From the NCBI RefSeq assembly GCF_000143415.4, contig NW_003314273.1:1580052-1644051 (forward strand): a stretch of 64,000 nucleotides of DNA, read 5' to 3'. Made by a program: the position numbers and the translations under genes. The notes under the pieces were generated by a model. That model made no database searches and had not been told where the DNA came from. It saw only the letters and a list, made by a program, of their open reading frames with translations. Shown here piece by piece: positions 40,431 through 51,426 of this stretch (position 1 is the first letter of the stretch; the number at the start of each line of letters is the position of its first letter). The stretch comes from Selaginella moellendorffii (lineage: Eukaryota > Streptophyta > Lycopodiopsida > Selaginellales > Selaginellaceae).

Positions 40431-42330
40431 CGAGTTCCTCCGCACTACCAAGTCCTCTCGCTTGACAAGTCTGTGATCATGCATGGACTCCTCCATGCTC
40501 GGCCCCATGGGCCACCCCTTTTGAAATTAGCACCTTCAACTAGGGGATTTGTTCCCTTGACTTGCCAATCTCATCTAACAAGTCATCTGGCCACCATAAC
40601 ATGGTTCATGCATAAGCGTGAAAGTCCTTAACTATCAACTTTTGTTCAAAACCCTCTCTTTGAACACTCGGGAACTACTTCCCCAACCTTGATAGCCTCG
40701 CCTTATAGCCAGCTTCAAGACCACGCTTCTGTTGTGCCATTTTGATTTCGTGCGCTCTAAAAACCATTTACACTTGGCTTTTTAGATACTTATCCACCTA
40801 GAATTATCTTTGGGAACCTTCAAGGAACTTTGTTCCTTAGCTTGCTAAGGCTTCTTCTTTGCAAGTTCCCTACTCAGCATATGGTCCAATATGGATAATT
40901 CCACATTTTAGACTCTCTATGGCACCGCAGTTGCTAGTAACAACATCCTCGAGTACTCTTTTGATTCTCCACTCCCAGCTTGCATAACCACAGTTGGTTA
41001 TGCCCTTCGATTTTTATAGTTCAGTTCCATCCTAATACTACTTGCCTTTTGGCCCCATATGTTTCCTTTAGTTATTCTCCTCCAGACTAGGAGGATAGCT
41101 TTGCACATTTTACCATGCCTTAGCAAGTATTCATAGGGATGAACCTACCCAATGAATGGTAGGGTTGAAGCCTAGGGAGTGGTTCCTCAATCTGAGCATG
41201 CTCACCTTATAATCCTATACACCGGGATTACTGTTGCTACTTATGGGCCTCGATATGCCCATCACTAGCCTTGCCAAAATCCCATTTTTGACTTTGTCTA
41301 AATCAGGTAGACAGATTCCTCCCTTCTCCACAACCTTGGACGTTTGGATGGCATCTCCTATCAATCATTTGCTAGGGACTTAGTCCCTTAGGCCTTGTCT
41401 ATTGCCCTCGCGACACTAAACACCACCTCCTAGTGTTCCAGAGTGTTTGGGTGTCCCAATGATGGTCTCCTTGACAATGAGCATTTCCTTTTTCGACATT
41501 GACTCCCTATATTGCAACATAAGCAATTTATCCCCGCAAGGGTATATCTAACTTTTCTTATGCCATTAAGAAGTCTTGGGTAGCTACCTTCTACCCGTTT
41601 AACCAATTATCTTGCACCTCTTGTTTAGTTGCCCTATAGTTGTTAAATCCTACAACTCATTGCTTGGTGCTTTCATACCTCCATCATTATTTGGGTCACC
41701 ACACTCCAACCACATGCCTTCCAACTTAGGCTATGCCATTCCCTTGGCAAGGGGTTCCCATGAACCCATCAACATAACCTCAAAGTATCTCATTTTGGCA
41801 CATTTGGTGTCTCCACACCAATGGCTCCAGGAACCTACCTCTATGACACTTCTTACTTGTATTTACTTTTTTGCCAAGACCAAAATAGTTGTTTTTCATG
41901 CCAATTATTAATTAGCACTACACCATAGTGTTCACACACAACTTTATGCCAAAGTTGCTTTCTTTTTTGGGGAACACATTTCCCACGACTTTAGCATGGC
42001 ACATTCTGCCATCGATGAGATACCCTCTGTTTTCATCCTTGGATAATATGATCCCCCCCATCTTTCGTAGGGTACAACACACCTCAGTCCAAATATTTTC
42101 ATCAATCCTTTAGGATTACTCCTTGACTCTATTTGAGTCATCCAGCTTTTTGGACTTTGTCATCTGACGACCCATGAGGTCCTACCTTTGAGGTGCCAAC
42201 TCATTGGAATACAACTTCTTGTATTCAAGTCCTACTCACAAGGACCATCTTTGCAAGTATTACTCCGACACTTGATTTGTTCTCTTGGGGCAACCTTTTG
42301 CCCCTTAGGACCACTTATCCATGTGATGTC
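40431..42330. other. Non-coding region, no feature recognised
   Basis: 1.9 kb without any credible gene, terminal repeat or homology to the rest of the window. It is CT-rich and resembles the style of long plant LTRs (phrases such as CCTAGGGAGTGG), so it may be an old LTR of another family. Confidence 0.5.
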
Positions 42331-42810
42331 CCTAGGGTCTAGGAGACGAACGCTTTGGACTTTCACCCTCTCAAACTTGGACTCGGACTCGGACTTGGAC
42401 TCTAACTCAGACTCGGTCTTGGCCTCGGCCTCGGCCTCAGTCTCGGTCTCAGTCTCGGTCCCAATCTCAATCTCGGTCTCGGTCTCAGTCCCGGTCTCGG
42501 TCCCGGTCTCGGTCTCGACCTTAGACTCCATCTCAGGTCCTTCTCGGACTCCATCTCGGATTCCATCTCAGGTCCATCTCGGACTCCATCTCGGACTCCG
42601 TCTCGGTCCATCTTGGACTCCATCTCGGACTCCATCTTGGGTCCATCTCGGACTCCATCTCGAGTCCATCTCAGGACTCCATCTTGGGTCCATCTCGAAC
42701 TCCATCTCGGACTCCGTCTCGGTCCATCTCGGACTCCATCTTGGGTCCATCTCAGACTCCATCTCGGGTCCATCTCGGGCTCCATCTCGGGTCCCTTTTT
42801 AGAGCCTCAC
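42331..42810. repeat. A-type LTR module with expanded CCATCTCGGACT minisatellite
   Basis: The module GAACGCTTTGGACTTTCACCC is followed by a TCGGAC-type repeat (42,370-42,530), which passes into a 12-bp tandem array of CCATCTCGGACT/CCATCTCGGGTC (42,530-42,800, about 20 units). The Ser/Leu- or Arg/Glu-rich ORFs here are artefacts. Confidence 0.85.
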
Positions 42811-43903
42811 TTATTACTCGCTTCGCGCTCATTCCTCAAGCACTTTGTTGAGAGTTCCACTCCCGCTCTCGACCTTTCAAGTCGAAGCTTTTAGTCCAAA
42901 CGTGTTACTCTTGTTTGGCTTTTGCTTCGGCCACTACCACATGGCACCCTTCTGGCTCCACTTTGGGGCCTAGGGATTTTGTGTCTCACATAAGGAAAGA
43001 ATATCGAAAAAGACAGCCGACAAGTAACTTTCAATACCTAAAGTCATATTTGCAACAATGGTTCCCAAATTCTCTCCCAATCCCCCCGTCCTAAGTTAGA
43101 CTGGAGTTAGGTTCAACTACACTCCCCACAGGAACAAGTAGCCAAACACACTAAGTCTCCAAGTTCCTAACATCCCTTGATACAACAAGACTTAATCAAG
43201 GGACCCTTTAAATCCTAACTCTTTGGTGCATCACTTGCCTCAAGACCCTGGGGGGAAACACTATTGCCTAATGGCCCAGTATAGGTATCTCTACTCCCCT
43301 CCCCCTTACCATCCTGAAGGGAAGACCTAAGCCCTTGGGAACTAGGAAGGAGCAAGGACCAATGAGCCGTAAGATACTCAAATGGGGCACCACTCCACAT
43401 AAGTTGAGAGCACCACAGTCGGTTTTTTTTTTAGGAGTGGGAGCTGCTCTTGAGCACTTCCTTGGGTGGCTCCTTTGGCACTACCTGAGTCCATGCTCAC
43501 TCCCACCCAAGGCCCTTAAGCCCTAGTCTCAAGCACAACTAGAGAATTCCTTCAAAATTGGGTCCGAGATGGAGTCCGAGATGGACCCGAGATGGAGTCC
43601 GAGATGGAGTCCGAGATGGACCCGAGACTAACCCCCCCCCCCGGCCCCCCCCCCCCTCCCACCGCCCTTAAGGAAGAATGCTTTGGGCTTTCACCCCATG
43701 ACTTGTGTTAGTATTCAGACTCAATCTCGGACTCTATCTTGGACTCGATCTCAAACTCAACCTCGGACTTGGTCTTGGACTCGATCTCGGACCTGAGCTT
43801 GGACCCGAAATTGGGCTCAAACTTGGTCTCAATCTCGAACTGGATCTTGGATCTCGAACTTGATCTTAAATTCAGTCCCGGACTTGTTCTCAAACTTGGT
43901 CTC
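42811..43903 (-). mobile_element. Degenerate A-type LTR, left of element D
   Basis: From about 43,050 to 43,903 it matches the A-family LTR body in order, with many changes. At 43,563-43,628 the 12-bp minisatellite of 42.5 kb recurs in inverted orientation (GAGATGGAGTCC), next to C-runs at 43,631-43,657. Element D interrupts it at GTCTC (43,899-43,903). Confidence 0.75.
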
Positions 43904-44080
43904 TGTTAAGCACCAACTTTAACTATGTGGTCAATGTCGGTCAAAGGGAGGCTCAAGGGTATATTAAGGCATGTTAGGGTAAAGGACTTAACCTACCTTA
44001 AGGGCTCATAGTGGAGCAGTGGCGCAGTGGAGCTTTTGAGGTAGCTCGGGGGTGGTTGGGTGGTGAGGAACCTCAAGAGG
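43904..44080 (+). repeat. Element D 5' LTR with 57-bp internal deletion
   Basis: Matches 48,506-48,682 at roughly 90% or more. The last 57 bp of the right LTR are absent, so LTR sequence runs directly into the primer site. Confidence 0.85.
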
Positions 44081-44092
44081 TGGTATCAGAGG
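44081..44092 (+). other. Element D primer-binding site (iMet)
   Basis: TGGTATCAGAGG, one base from the standard iMet site. Confidence 0.85.
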
Positions 44093-44103
44093 AGTTAGTT
44101 GCG

Positions 44104-45216
44104 ATGGCCGACCAAGCTGAATGCTGGAATCCTATTGTCGATGGTGGTGCCGACGATGGTGCCGACAAAGCTGTGGAGATTTTGACTATTCAAGATGTGG
44201 TTCATGAGCTATGAGCCCTTAATCGAAATTAGCAAGAGACGCAAGACGAGATGCATGGCATGATGGATACCATGCATGGGCGTGTTGAGGCACTCAAGGA
44301 TGGACGGGGTAGCACTCCAAGTAAGCCTTCTTTGGTAGATCGACTTAAGATTCCAACTTTTTCCGGTGATGGTGGTATGGACGAGTGTCTCGCTTGGCTA
44401 GCCAATGTGAAGAAGTTCTTGGATGCTAGAGGAACTCCAAATGCAGAGGCTTTAGTGGCTATTCCGATGGTTTTGCGTGATGCGGGTCTTTGATGGTGGA
44501 ATTGGCTTGAGGAGTCCCATATTGTGGATAAGAAACCACCAGTGTCTACCATGGATGAGTTTGAGGCTGCTTTCCATTTACGTTTTGCCCCTCATTACGA
44601 CGTGGAGAATGCTCGTACAGAACTTCGCCATTTCCAGCAAGGGAAAATGACGCTCGGGGACTATATTAAGAAGCTTACTCACTTGATTAGTCGTGTTCCA
44701 ACGAAGGATCCAGATCAGAACAAGTCCTACTTCATTGGTGGCCTATATAGTGAGAGCATGCGGCAACACTTGTGTCATTCTCAGCCTACAAAGAGTTTGG
44801 AGGAGCTCTTTGATGCAGCTCATCGACTTGACAATGACAAGCACAAGTTTCGCAAGTGTTCGCGGAGTCCTTCTGTCGAGAATCGTCATGATGATCGCCG
44901 TGGACACAAGGATGGGAACAAGCATCACAAGTTGAAGTCGGTGGTGACTACTTCAGATGCAAAGGGGTCCAAGAAGCAGAAGTTCTTTGTGAAGAATTAT
45001 AGACAGGGTTGTCATCATTGCGATGAACTTGGACACTACAAGGCTGATTGTCCGCAGTTGAAGAACAAGCAGCAGGACAAGAAGAATGGCCAATCTTCTT
45101 CTCACGGTAAGTCAGATACTAAAAAGTTGCAAACTTTGCAGCGTGAGGATAAGGGGAACAACCATTCCAGTCAGAGGAAGCGACTTTCAATCGTTGCTCG
45201 TCAGCTCAACTGTGTG
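44104..45216 (+). pseudogene. Element D gag
   Basis: Starts MADQAECWNPIV at 44,104. In-frame stops follow at 44,212-44,214 (TGA) and 44,491-44,493 (TGA). The capsid region is readable (FEAAFHLRFAPHYDVENARTEL, FQQGKMTLGDYIKKLTHLI), with a CCHC knuckle CHHCDELGHYKADC near 45,010-45,050 and a basic tail. It ends at TAG 45,217-45,219, just before protease in the same direction. Confidence 0.85.
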
Positions 45217-45225
45217 TAGAACAAG

Positions 45226-46748
45226 ATGGAGCTCGAGGATACGTGTGAATCAGCTTTAATGCTGGAGGGCGTGTTCCGTGGTGATCCAGTGCAGATTTTG
45301 CTAGATAGTGGGAGCGATGACAACTTTGTTTCGGCAAAGTTTGTTGCGGAGCATGGCCTGGTCACACGAGGAGTTCTTCCATACACAGTGGAAGGTGTAG
45401 CTACCTCTACTCAGCATTTCGATGCTTGTGTCAAGGGGCTGGAAGTGTTGGTTGGCAAAACCACACTTGTGGAGACATTTTATCTCGCGGATATCTATCG
45501 TGTGGATCTCATTTTTGGGATGCCATGGTTGGTGAAGGTGGATCCCGAGATAAAGTGGAGTATTAAGCGTATCTCGCTGGAGTATAGTGGCGTTAAAGAT
45601 GTGTGGTTTGGTGAGGGCATTCAGCCACCAGTTGGTATGCTCTCTGCTACATCTTTGAAGCGGGCTTATCGTAATGGAAAATCACTTTTGAGTTACTTGC
45701 TGTTTGTTCGTGACTTGGGGGATCCAGGCACGTGTGGGGAAGAAGCAGTAGTATGGGATGTACTTGACGAGTTTTCTGATGTTTTTCCATCTGAACTTCC
45801 TCATGGATTGCCTCCGTTACGAGGTGTGGAGCATGGGATTACATTGGAGCCGGGGACGCGGCCAATTTACCAGTGTCCATTTTGGTTAAGTTATGCGGAG
45901 GAGCAAGAAGTTCAATAACAAGTCAAGGAGTTACTTGAGTTTGGATTTATTCAGCCAAGTAAGTCTCTGTTTGGTGCTCCGATCTTGCTTGTGAAGAAGA
46001 AGGATAGTTCAATGTGGATGTGTATTGACTACCGCGCTTTAAACAAGAAGACAATGAAGGACAAGATGCCAATACCACATGTGGATGATATCCTGGACAA
46101 GGTTGGTGAAGCACGAGTGTTTATCAAGATTGATCTAAGGAGTGGATATCATCAAATTGCAATGGATGATGCATCTATCTCTAAGACAGCATTCAACACA
46201 AGCTTCAGACATTTTGAGTTTACAATTATGCCTTTTGGTTTGACGAATGCACCGACCACATTTACTTGATTGATGACGGAGGTATTTGGGCATTATCTTT
46301 ATGAGTTTGTGGAGATTTTCTTGGACGATATTCTTGTTTTAGCAAGAATATGGAGGAGCATAGGGTGCATTTGCGCAAGGTTTTTTTGTTACTTCGAGAC
46401 AGCAAACTTTATGCGAAGAAGAGCAAATGTGAATTTGCAAAGTCGGAGGTGGAATATCTCGGCCATATTGTGACATCTAAGGGTGTCAACACAGATCCAA
46501 GGAAGGTGGCTGTGGTGGAAAATTGGCCTGCACCGACTACAGTGGCTGAGTTGTGCAGTTTTCTTGGTATGGCTAGTTACTACCGACGTTTCCAGCATAA
46601 GTTTGCAGAGGTGGCTATTCCTTTGATGCGGTTGTTACGCAAGAATGTGCCATTCGAGTGGAAGAAGCCACAAGAGGAGAGTTTTGTGGCGCTGAAACGA
46701 TTGTTGAGCTACTTCGCATTGCTGATCCATCGAAACCTTACAAGGTGA
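45226..46748 (+). pseudogene. Element D protease and reverse transcriptase
   Basis: The 45,226-45,918 frame has the aspartic protease motif ILLDSGSDDNFVSAKFV and the RT lead-in (DVFPSELPHGLPPLRGVEHGI). After a TAA at 45,916, the frame 45,985-46,269 gives RT fingers and palm (KKKDSSMWMCIDYRALNK; FIKIDLRSGYHQIAM; FEFTIMPFGLTNAPTTF), followed by a TGA at 46,267-46,269 and FLDDILV, the catalytic box (F for Y is a common variant). A frameshift near 46,340 leads to the thumb (LGMASYYRRFQHKFAE). Inactive. Confidence 0.87.
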
Positions 46749-48347
46749 CATGTGATGCGAGTGGTTATGCACTGGGAGGAGTTCTCATGCAAGAGGGACA
46801 GCCTATTGCATATGAGAGTCAAACTTTGAATTCCGCAGAGCAACGCTATTCCACATATGAGCAAGAGTTACTCTCTATTGTTCATGCTTTGTGGACATGG
46901 CGGCACTATCTTTATGGTGCAATGTTCGCGGTGTGGACAGATCACAAACCACTTGTGTATCTTTTCACACAGAAGGAGTTGAACACTCGGCAAGCTCGTT
47001 GGATGGTGAAACTCATGGAGTTTGGGGAGTTTCCTATTGAGCATTGTCCGGGAAAATCAAATGTGGTGGCAGATGCTTTATCTCGTGTTCGTCATGTGAC
47101 GACGTTACAAACACGATTTTGTCATCATTTGAGTAAGGTGGTCAGCGAGTTTGGGCAGTTGGTTGAGCATGCTCAGGCTCAGGATGCTAAGGTGGCCTCT
47201 TTGCGAGACCAGATGGAAGCTCCTTTCTCATTGGTGGATGGGATTCTCTACTACAATGGCTGTGTATATTTGCCACGGGTGGATGCATTAATTACTCAAG
47301 TTTTATTCCACTATCATGATCGTCCAGAGGCCGGTCATTTTGGGGGGATGAAGACGTATGAGTTGATTAAGCGCAACTTTTATTGGAGGAATATGAAGGC
47401 TGATATCCTCAAGTATTGTAAATCATGCGAGCTTTGTCAGCGGGTTAAGGTGCCACTGGAGAAGCTGGGGGGACTTTTGCAACCTTTACCTATTCCTCAG
47501 AGCCGTTGGTGTAGTATCTCTATGGACTTCATTAGTTGTTTGCCACGAACACAGAGGCAAAAGGAGCAAGTATGGGTCATAGTGGATTGATTGACAAAGT
47601 ATGTGCGGTTGTTGGCTCTTCGGAAGAATGTCATTGCCTCGGACTTGGCTGCGGTTTACTTGGAGAAGATTTGGCGTAGGACATCATTAGTGATCAAGAT
47701 TCAAAGTTCACCAGTGGATTTTGGAAAAGCTTTGCAAAGGCTATGCAAGTGACTTTGAAACTCTCGAGTGGAGATCATCCTCAGATGGATGGGCAAACCG
47801 AGTGTGTGAATCAGGTGGTGGAGGATATGCTACATTGTAGCATTGGTCAAAGGCAAGGATAGTGGGATTTATATCTTCCGTTGGTGCAATTTGCTTACAA
47901 CAATAGCCAACACAGTGGAACCAAGCTAAGTCCTTACTTTGCCATGTTTGGAAGGCATCCTCAAACAGCGGTGGAGTTGGGATTGCATTTGAGTAAGGAC
48001 GTTCAAGATAAGCTTGATTCCGAGGCAACTAATCTGGCCACAGAACTTGATGAGATTCTGGTGGTGTGCAAACGGAATTTGCAAGCAGCTCAGGATAGAG
48101 CGGAGAAGTTTGCCAATGAGCATCGCCAATTCCTGGAATATAAGGTGGGTGATCTTGTCTTTGTGCACGTGATCTTTCCATCAAGTGAGCAGCAGAACAC
48201 CTTGGTGCCTTTACAGACAGGGAAGAGTGATAAACTTTCCTATCGATATGCTGGTCCATATGAAGTGTTGGAGTGCATTGGTAAAGCGGCTTATAGGGTG
48301 CAGCTGTCAGCTGGGGTGAAAATTCATCTGGTATTTTATGTCAGCTA
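46658..48347 (+). pseudogene. Element D RNase H and integrase
   Basis: The 46,658-47,590 frame has RNase H (YKVTCDASGYALGGVLMQ; YEQELLSIVHALWTWRHYL; VWTDHKPLVYLF; GKSNVVADALSR), the integrase zinc domain (HFGGMKTYELIKRNFYW, CKSCELCQRV) and the core start (MDFISCLP). A TGA at 47,588 interrupts it. After a 47.6-47.87-kb stretch with shifts (DGQTECVNQVVED is readable), the 47,881-48,348 frame gives the C-terminus (FAYNNSQHSGTKLSPYFAMFGRHP ... YAGPYEVLECIGKAAYRVQL). No chromodomain. Confidence 0.86.
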
Positions 48348-48491
48348 GTTGAACAGTGTACTATCTCGGAGTGACGGGCCCAATGCCTCCTTGATGTATA
48401 CGGCTGTGGAAATTGGACCAGGAGCTTGAGCAGGGTTCCCCAGAAAGGGTGATCACCGGTACAAACTCGTCCTTGGGACAAGGACTTTGTT

Positions 48492-48504
48492 GGGGGGGGA
48501 AGAA
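48492..48504 (+). other. Element D polypurine tract
   Basis: GGGGGGGGAAGAA directly before the 3' LTR (one T between), the primer for plus-strand synthesis. Confidence 0.8.
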
Positions 48505-48505
48505 T

Positions 48506-48739
48506 TGTTAGGCGCCAGCTTTGACTAGGTGGTCAACGTTGGTCAAAGGGAGGCTCAAGGGTATATTAAGGCATGTTAGGGTAAGGGACTTAACCTACCC
48601 TAGGGGCTCACAGTGGAGCGGCAGCGCAGTGGAGCTTTTGAGGTAGCTCGGGGGTGGTTGGGTGGTGAGGAACCTCAAGAGGTGGCGTAGCATAGTCTAG
48701 GGCGACTAGATCTCTGTCTTTTTGCGCCGGATCATAACA
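48506..48739 (+). repeat. Element D 3' LTR (complete, 234 bp)
   Basis: TGTTAGGCGCC to GATCATAACA, followed by the second TSD copy GTCTC. Defines the full LTR length. Confidence 0.9.
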
Positions 48740-48744
48740 GTCTC

Positions 48745-48897
48745 AGAGTTGGTTTTGGACTCGGTCTTGAACTTGATATTAGAGTCAGTCTTGGACTTGA
48801 TCTTGGACTTGGTCTCATCTAATGAACTCTTTATCATTCCAATCATAGTTTCAAGGATCCTTTGCCTAGGACACCTAGGGGAGTTGGTTCCTTACAG
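48745..48897 (-). mobile_element. Degenerate A-type LTR, right of element D
   Basis: Continuation of the LTR broken by D: TCGGAC-type repeat, AATGAACTCTTTATCAT and GGTTCCTTACA. It is lost after 48,897, at about the same motif where the A3 5' LTR is lost. Confidence 0.75.
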
Positions 48898-49664
48898 TAT
48901 GGTGATAAAACACCATGCTTATATCAGGAATAGAGTCGTGATATATCTTTGTCTACAAAGACAACTCTGATGCAATACAAATCTCTCTAAGCATTAGGGA
49001 AGTGATGAGTACACAAATGGACAACACTAGGCGAACAATGAATGCCAAAGTTGTAAAAGAAATTCCACAACTTAGACCACAAAGTTTGACACATGATATG
49101 CCTATAGATGTTGCAAAACCATTGGTTGTATATATAGCCAATGAGGTGAGTTGCCAAGAAGATCACGGCCAAGAAACTCAAGGGGACAAAGAGGACGACG
49201 TTACAAAAGAGAGTCTAGGTGAACCCAAGGAGTACAGGCTAAGTCTTCTCTAGTCCACCTACACATATCTTCTCAAGTAGAGCAAAAGAAGAAAGCTTAG
49301 GTGAAATGGAGTTATGCCTAAGTATACGCATCTAAAGAAGAAACACTCGACCTAGGTAATGCTTGTCATAGACAAGTGAAAAGCAGTTAGGAATGGTTAC
49401 AAAATCATGTCATATATAAGTAGCATTTAGACATGCTGGAAAACACTCCCACTCACTTTTGTATGCATTTGCATTGAATTAACCATCTTTTCTCTCGCCA
49501 ATGACTGTTTGTGTAAAGTAGAGTTGAGAGAATGACATATGCTTATAAGTCTTTACTCACGCTTTTGGGGTTCAAAGCTAAGTTTTTTTCTATTCTCTTC
49601 TTTACATTCTTGTCTCTATTTTTTTATCACTATTTTGTATGCAGGGGCAAAAATGCGAGTATAG
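48898..49664. other. Non-coding region, no feature recognised
   Basis: AT-rich sequence with no gene. It begins with a short inverted pair (TATGGTG ATAAAA CACCATG, 48,898-48,918). The 83-aa ORF at 49,002-49,253 has no recognisable domain and is not called. Confidence 0.5.
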
Positions 49665-50020
49665 GTAAAAAAAGCCTTACTCAGCACTCAAGTGGGGCAT
49701 AACTCCTCTTGGCTTAAAGTACCATAATTAGTTTCTCTTTCAGGAGTGGGAACTTCTCTTGAGCATTTTCTTGAGAGGCTTCTCTAGCACCCTTTAAGTC
49801 TATGCTCACTACTATTTAATGTTGATAACCCCTAGTTTTAACCCCAATATGGTTTGAAAGCACCCTTGAGAGTTCATTGAAGATTGAGTCCTTAGCCTCA
49901 CTATCCATATTATAATTTTAGAATCCTCTATAGCCCCACCCTCCAAAAGACAATTGGTTTGGGCTTTCACCCCATGATGTGTAATAGTATTCGGACTTGG
50001 ATATATTGGGCCCTAAACAT
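49665..50020 (-). mobile_element. Old A-type LTR fragment
   Basis: Strongly diverged but collinear with the LTR body: CAAGTGGGGCATAACTCC, TCTTTCAGGAGTGGGAACT, GGTTTGGGCTTTCACCCCAT, ending near TAGTATTCGGACTTGG. It has no G/C-run and no long TC repeat. Confidence 0.7.
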
Positions 50021-51426
50021 GTCTACCCTTTGATATATGTGGTCCAAACTTGGTTTAAACTCTTTATCGTTTTGGTCAAGAATTTCTCATTCCTTTTGCT
50101 TCATCCAGAATAGCTGATACCTTTCACAGCCATAGTCTATACTGCTTTTGCTAGCATTTCTTCAACGAAAGAAATTTGAAAGGAGGTAAGAAACTAATTC
50201 TTATTGATTCTTTGCTTCCTCTAGAATGACTGACTTCTTTCTAAGTGAGCAAGTATAGCTAGACTTGGGGGTGGTGTTGACATGTACTTCAAAGTGGGAA
50301 TTTTTATTGTTGCTTCAATAGGTTTGTTTTCTCATAGCATTATTTTTGTAGACAGCTTTCTTTGAGCAGTGCAGAGAATGGCAAAAGGAAGCTGGCATTG
50401 GAATTGATTGAGTCTTAGTAAGAAGTATACAGAAATGTCTGGGATGTCTCATCACATAAGATGCCAAGCATACTCACTTATAGATTAGGCAGACGAGAGA
50501 TGTGAAACTAAATTTTTTGATTTGGAACTAATCTAATTTCTTTATTATAAAAATACTTTATATTTTTTAAAAGTCTAGATTAATTACTAAAATAGAGAAG
50601 AATGAAACTAAACCAACGGTATAAATAATGGTTCAAAACCAGGGTTCAGAAACCAACCATGGTTTAGGGTTTTTTCTTACAAAAACCTGGGTAGGTTTCT
50701 TAGTTTTGCATGGTGGACTTTATCTGAATGCAATGAATGCATTTTCAACACATCATTCAAACACCAGTTGAATAGAGGTGTTTGATGGAGCTGCAAGATT
50801 CACAAACCATACCAGTGCAGCACCCTGCAAACATAGAGGAAGTTCTTCAAGGTATGGCATATTATCCTAACCATGGTATGTAATGCCATCAAGAAATGCA
50901 TGATCCACAAGTGAGCATCCTCTGTAGGCAATCCTAAGAACAATGTCTGATGAAGATGAGGATTAGATTGATCAAATAAACATTGCAACAAGTATTGCAT
51001 GCCTTCTGATCTTAAGCAACCATCTCATGCCAAAACCGACAAGGAAAACAATCACTCTCACAACCTTTCATCAACAAAAAATCATGCTGGTGACAAAAAG
51101 CTACCTGACATCTCCACCAACCCTATATGGCAAAAGAGAGGTATCTTTATATACTTATATTATATACTCTCTCTTACTCCTTTTTATAATTTTAAGTGTG
51201 TTGGCTAACAGCCAAGGACTGATTTCAAAAACACTAGCATAGCAATTTTCCTGCATGAAAATAAGAATTGCCATATAAAAAGAGTTTTGCTTGTGAGGTC
51301 TCTATGTATGGTATACATATATATACCATGTAGATATGGATCATATTAGATCTGATTTGCCACGTCAGGCAATCTGGACCACCATTGTCTGTAGCTTTAC
51401 ATCCCTCTTCTCTCAATTTTTCTTGA
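50021..51426. other. Intergenic region downstream of CCDC39
   Basis: 1.4 kb, AT-rich, no credible coding frame. It separates the transposon stack from the host gene block. A plant polyadenylation region for CCDC39 should lie close to 51,400. Confidence 0.6.

Larger units (their letters stand above)
43904..48739 (+). mobile_element. Element D: Ty3/gypsy retrotransposon, + strand
   Basis: Bounded by a 5-bp TSD GTCTC (43,899-43,903 and 48,740-48,744). LTR ends are TGTTA...TAACA. The right LTR is 234 bp (48,506-48,739) and the left only 177 bp (43,904-44,080); the missing 57 bp end at the primer site, with TGG repeated at both breakpoints. Order is gag, protease, RT, RNase H, integrase, without a chromodomain. 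Numerous stops. It is inserted in an older A-type LTR. Confidence 0.92.
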
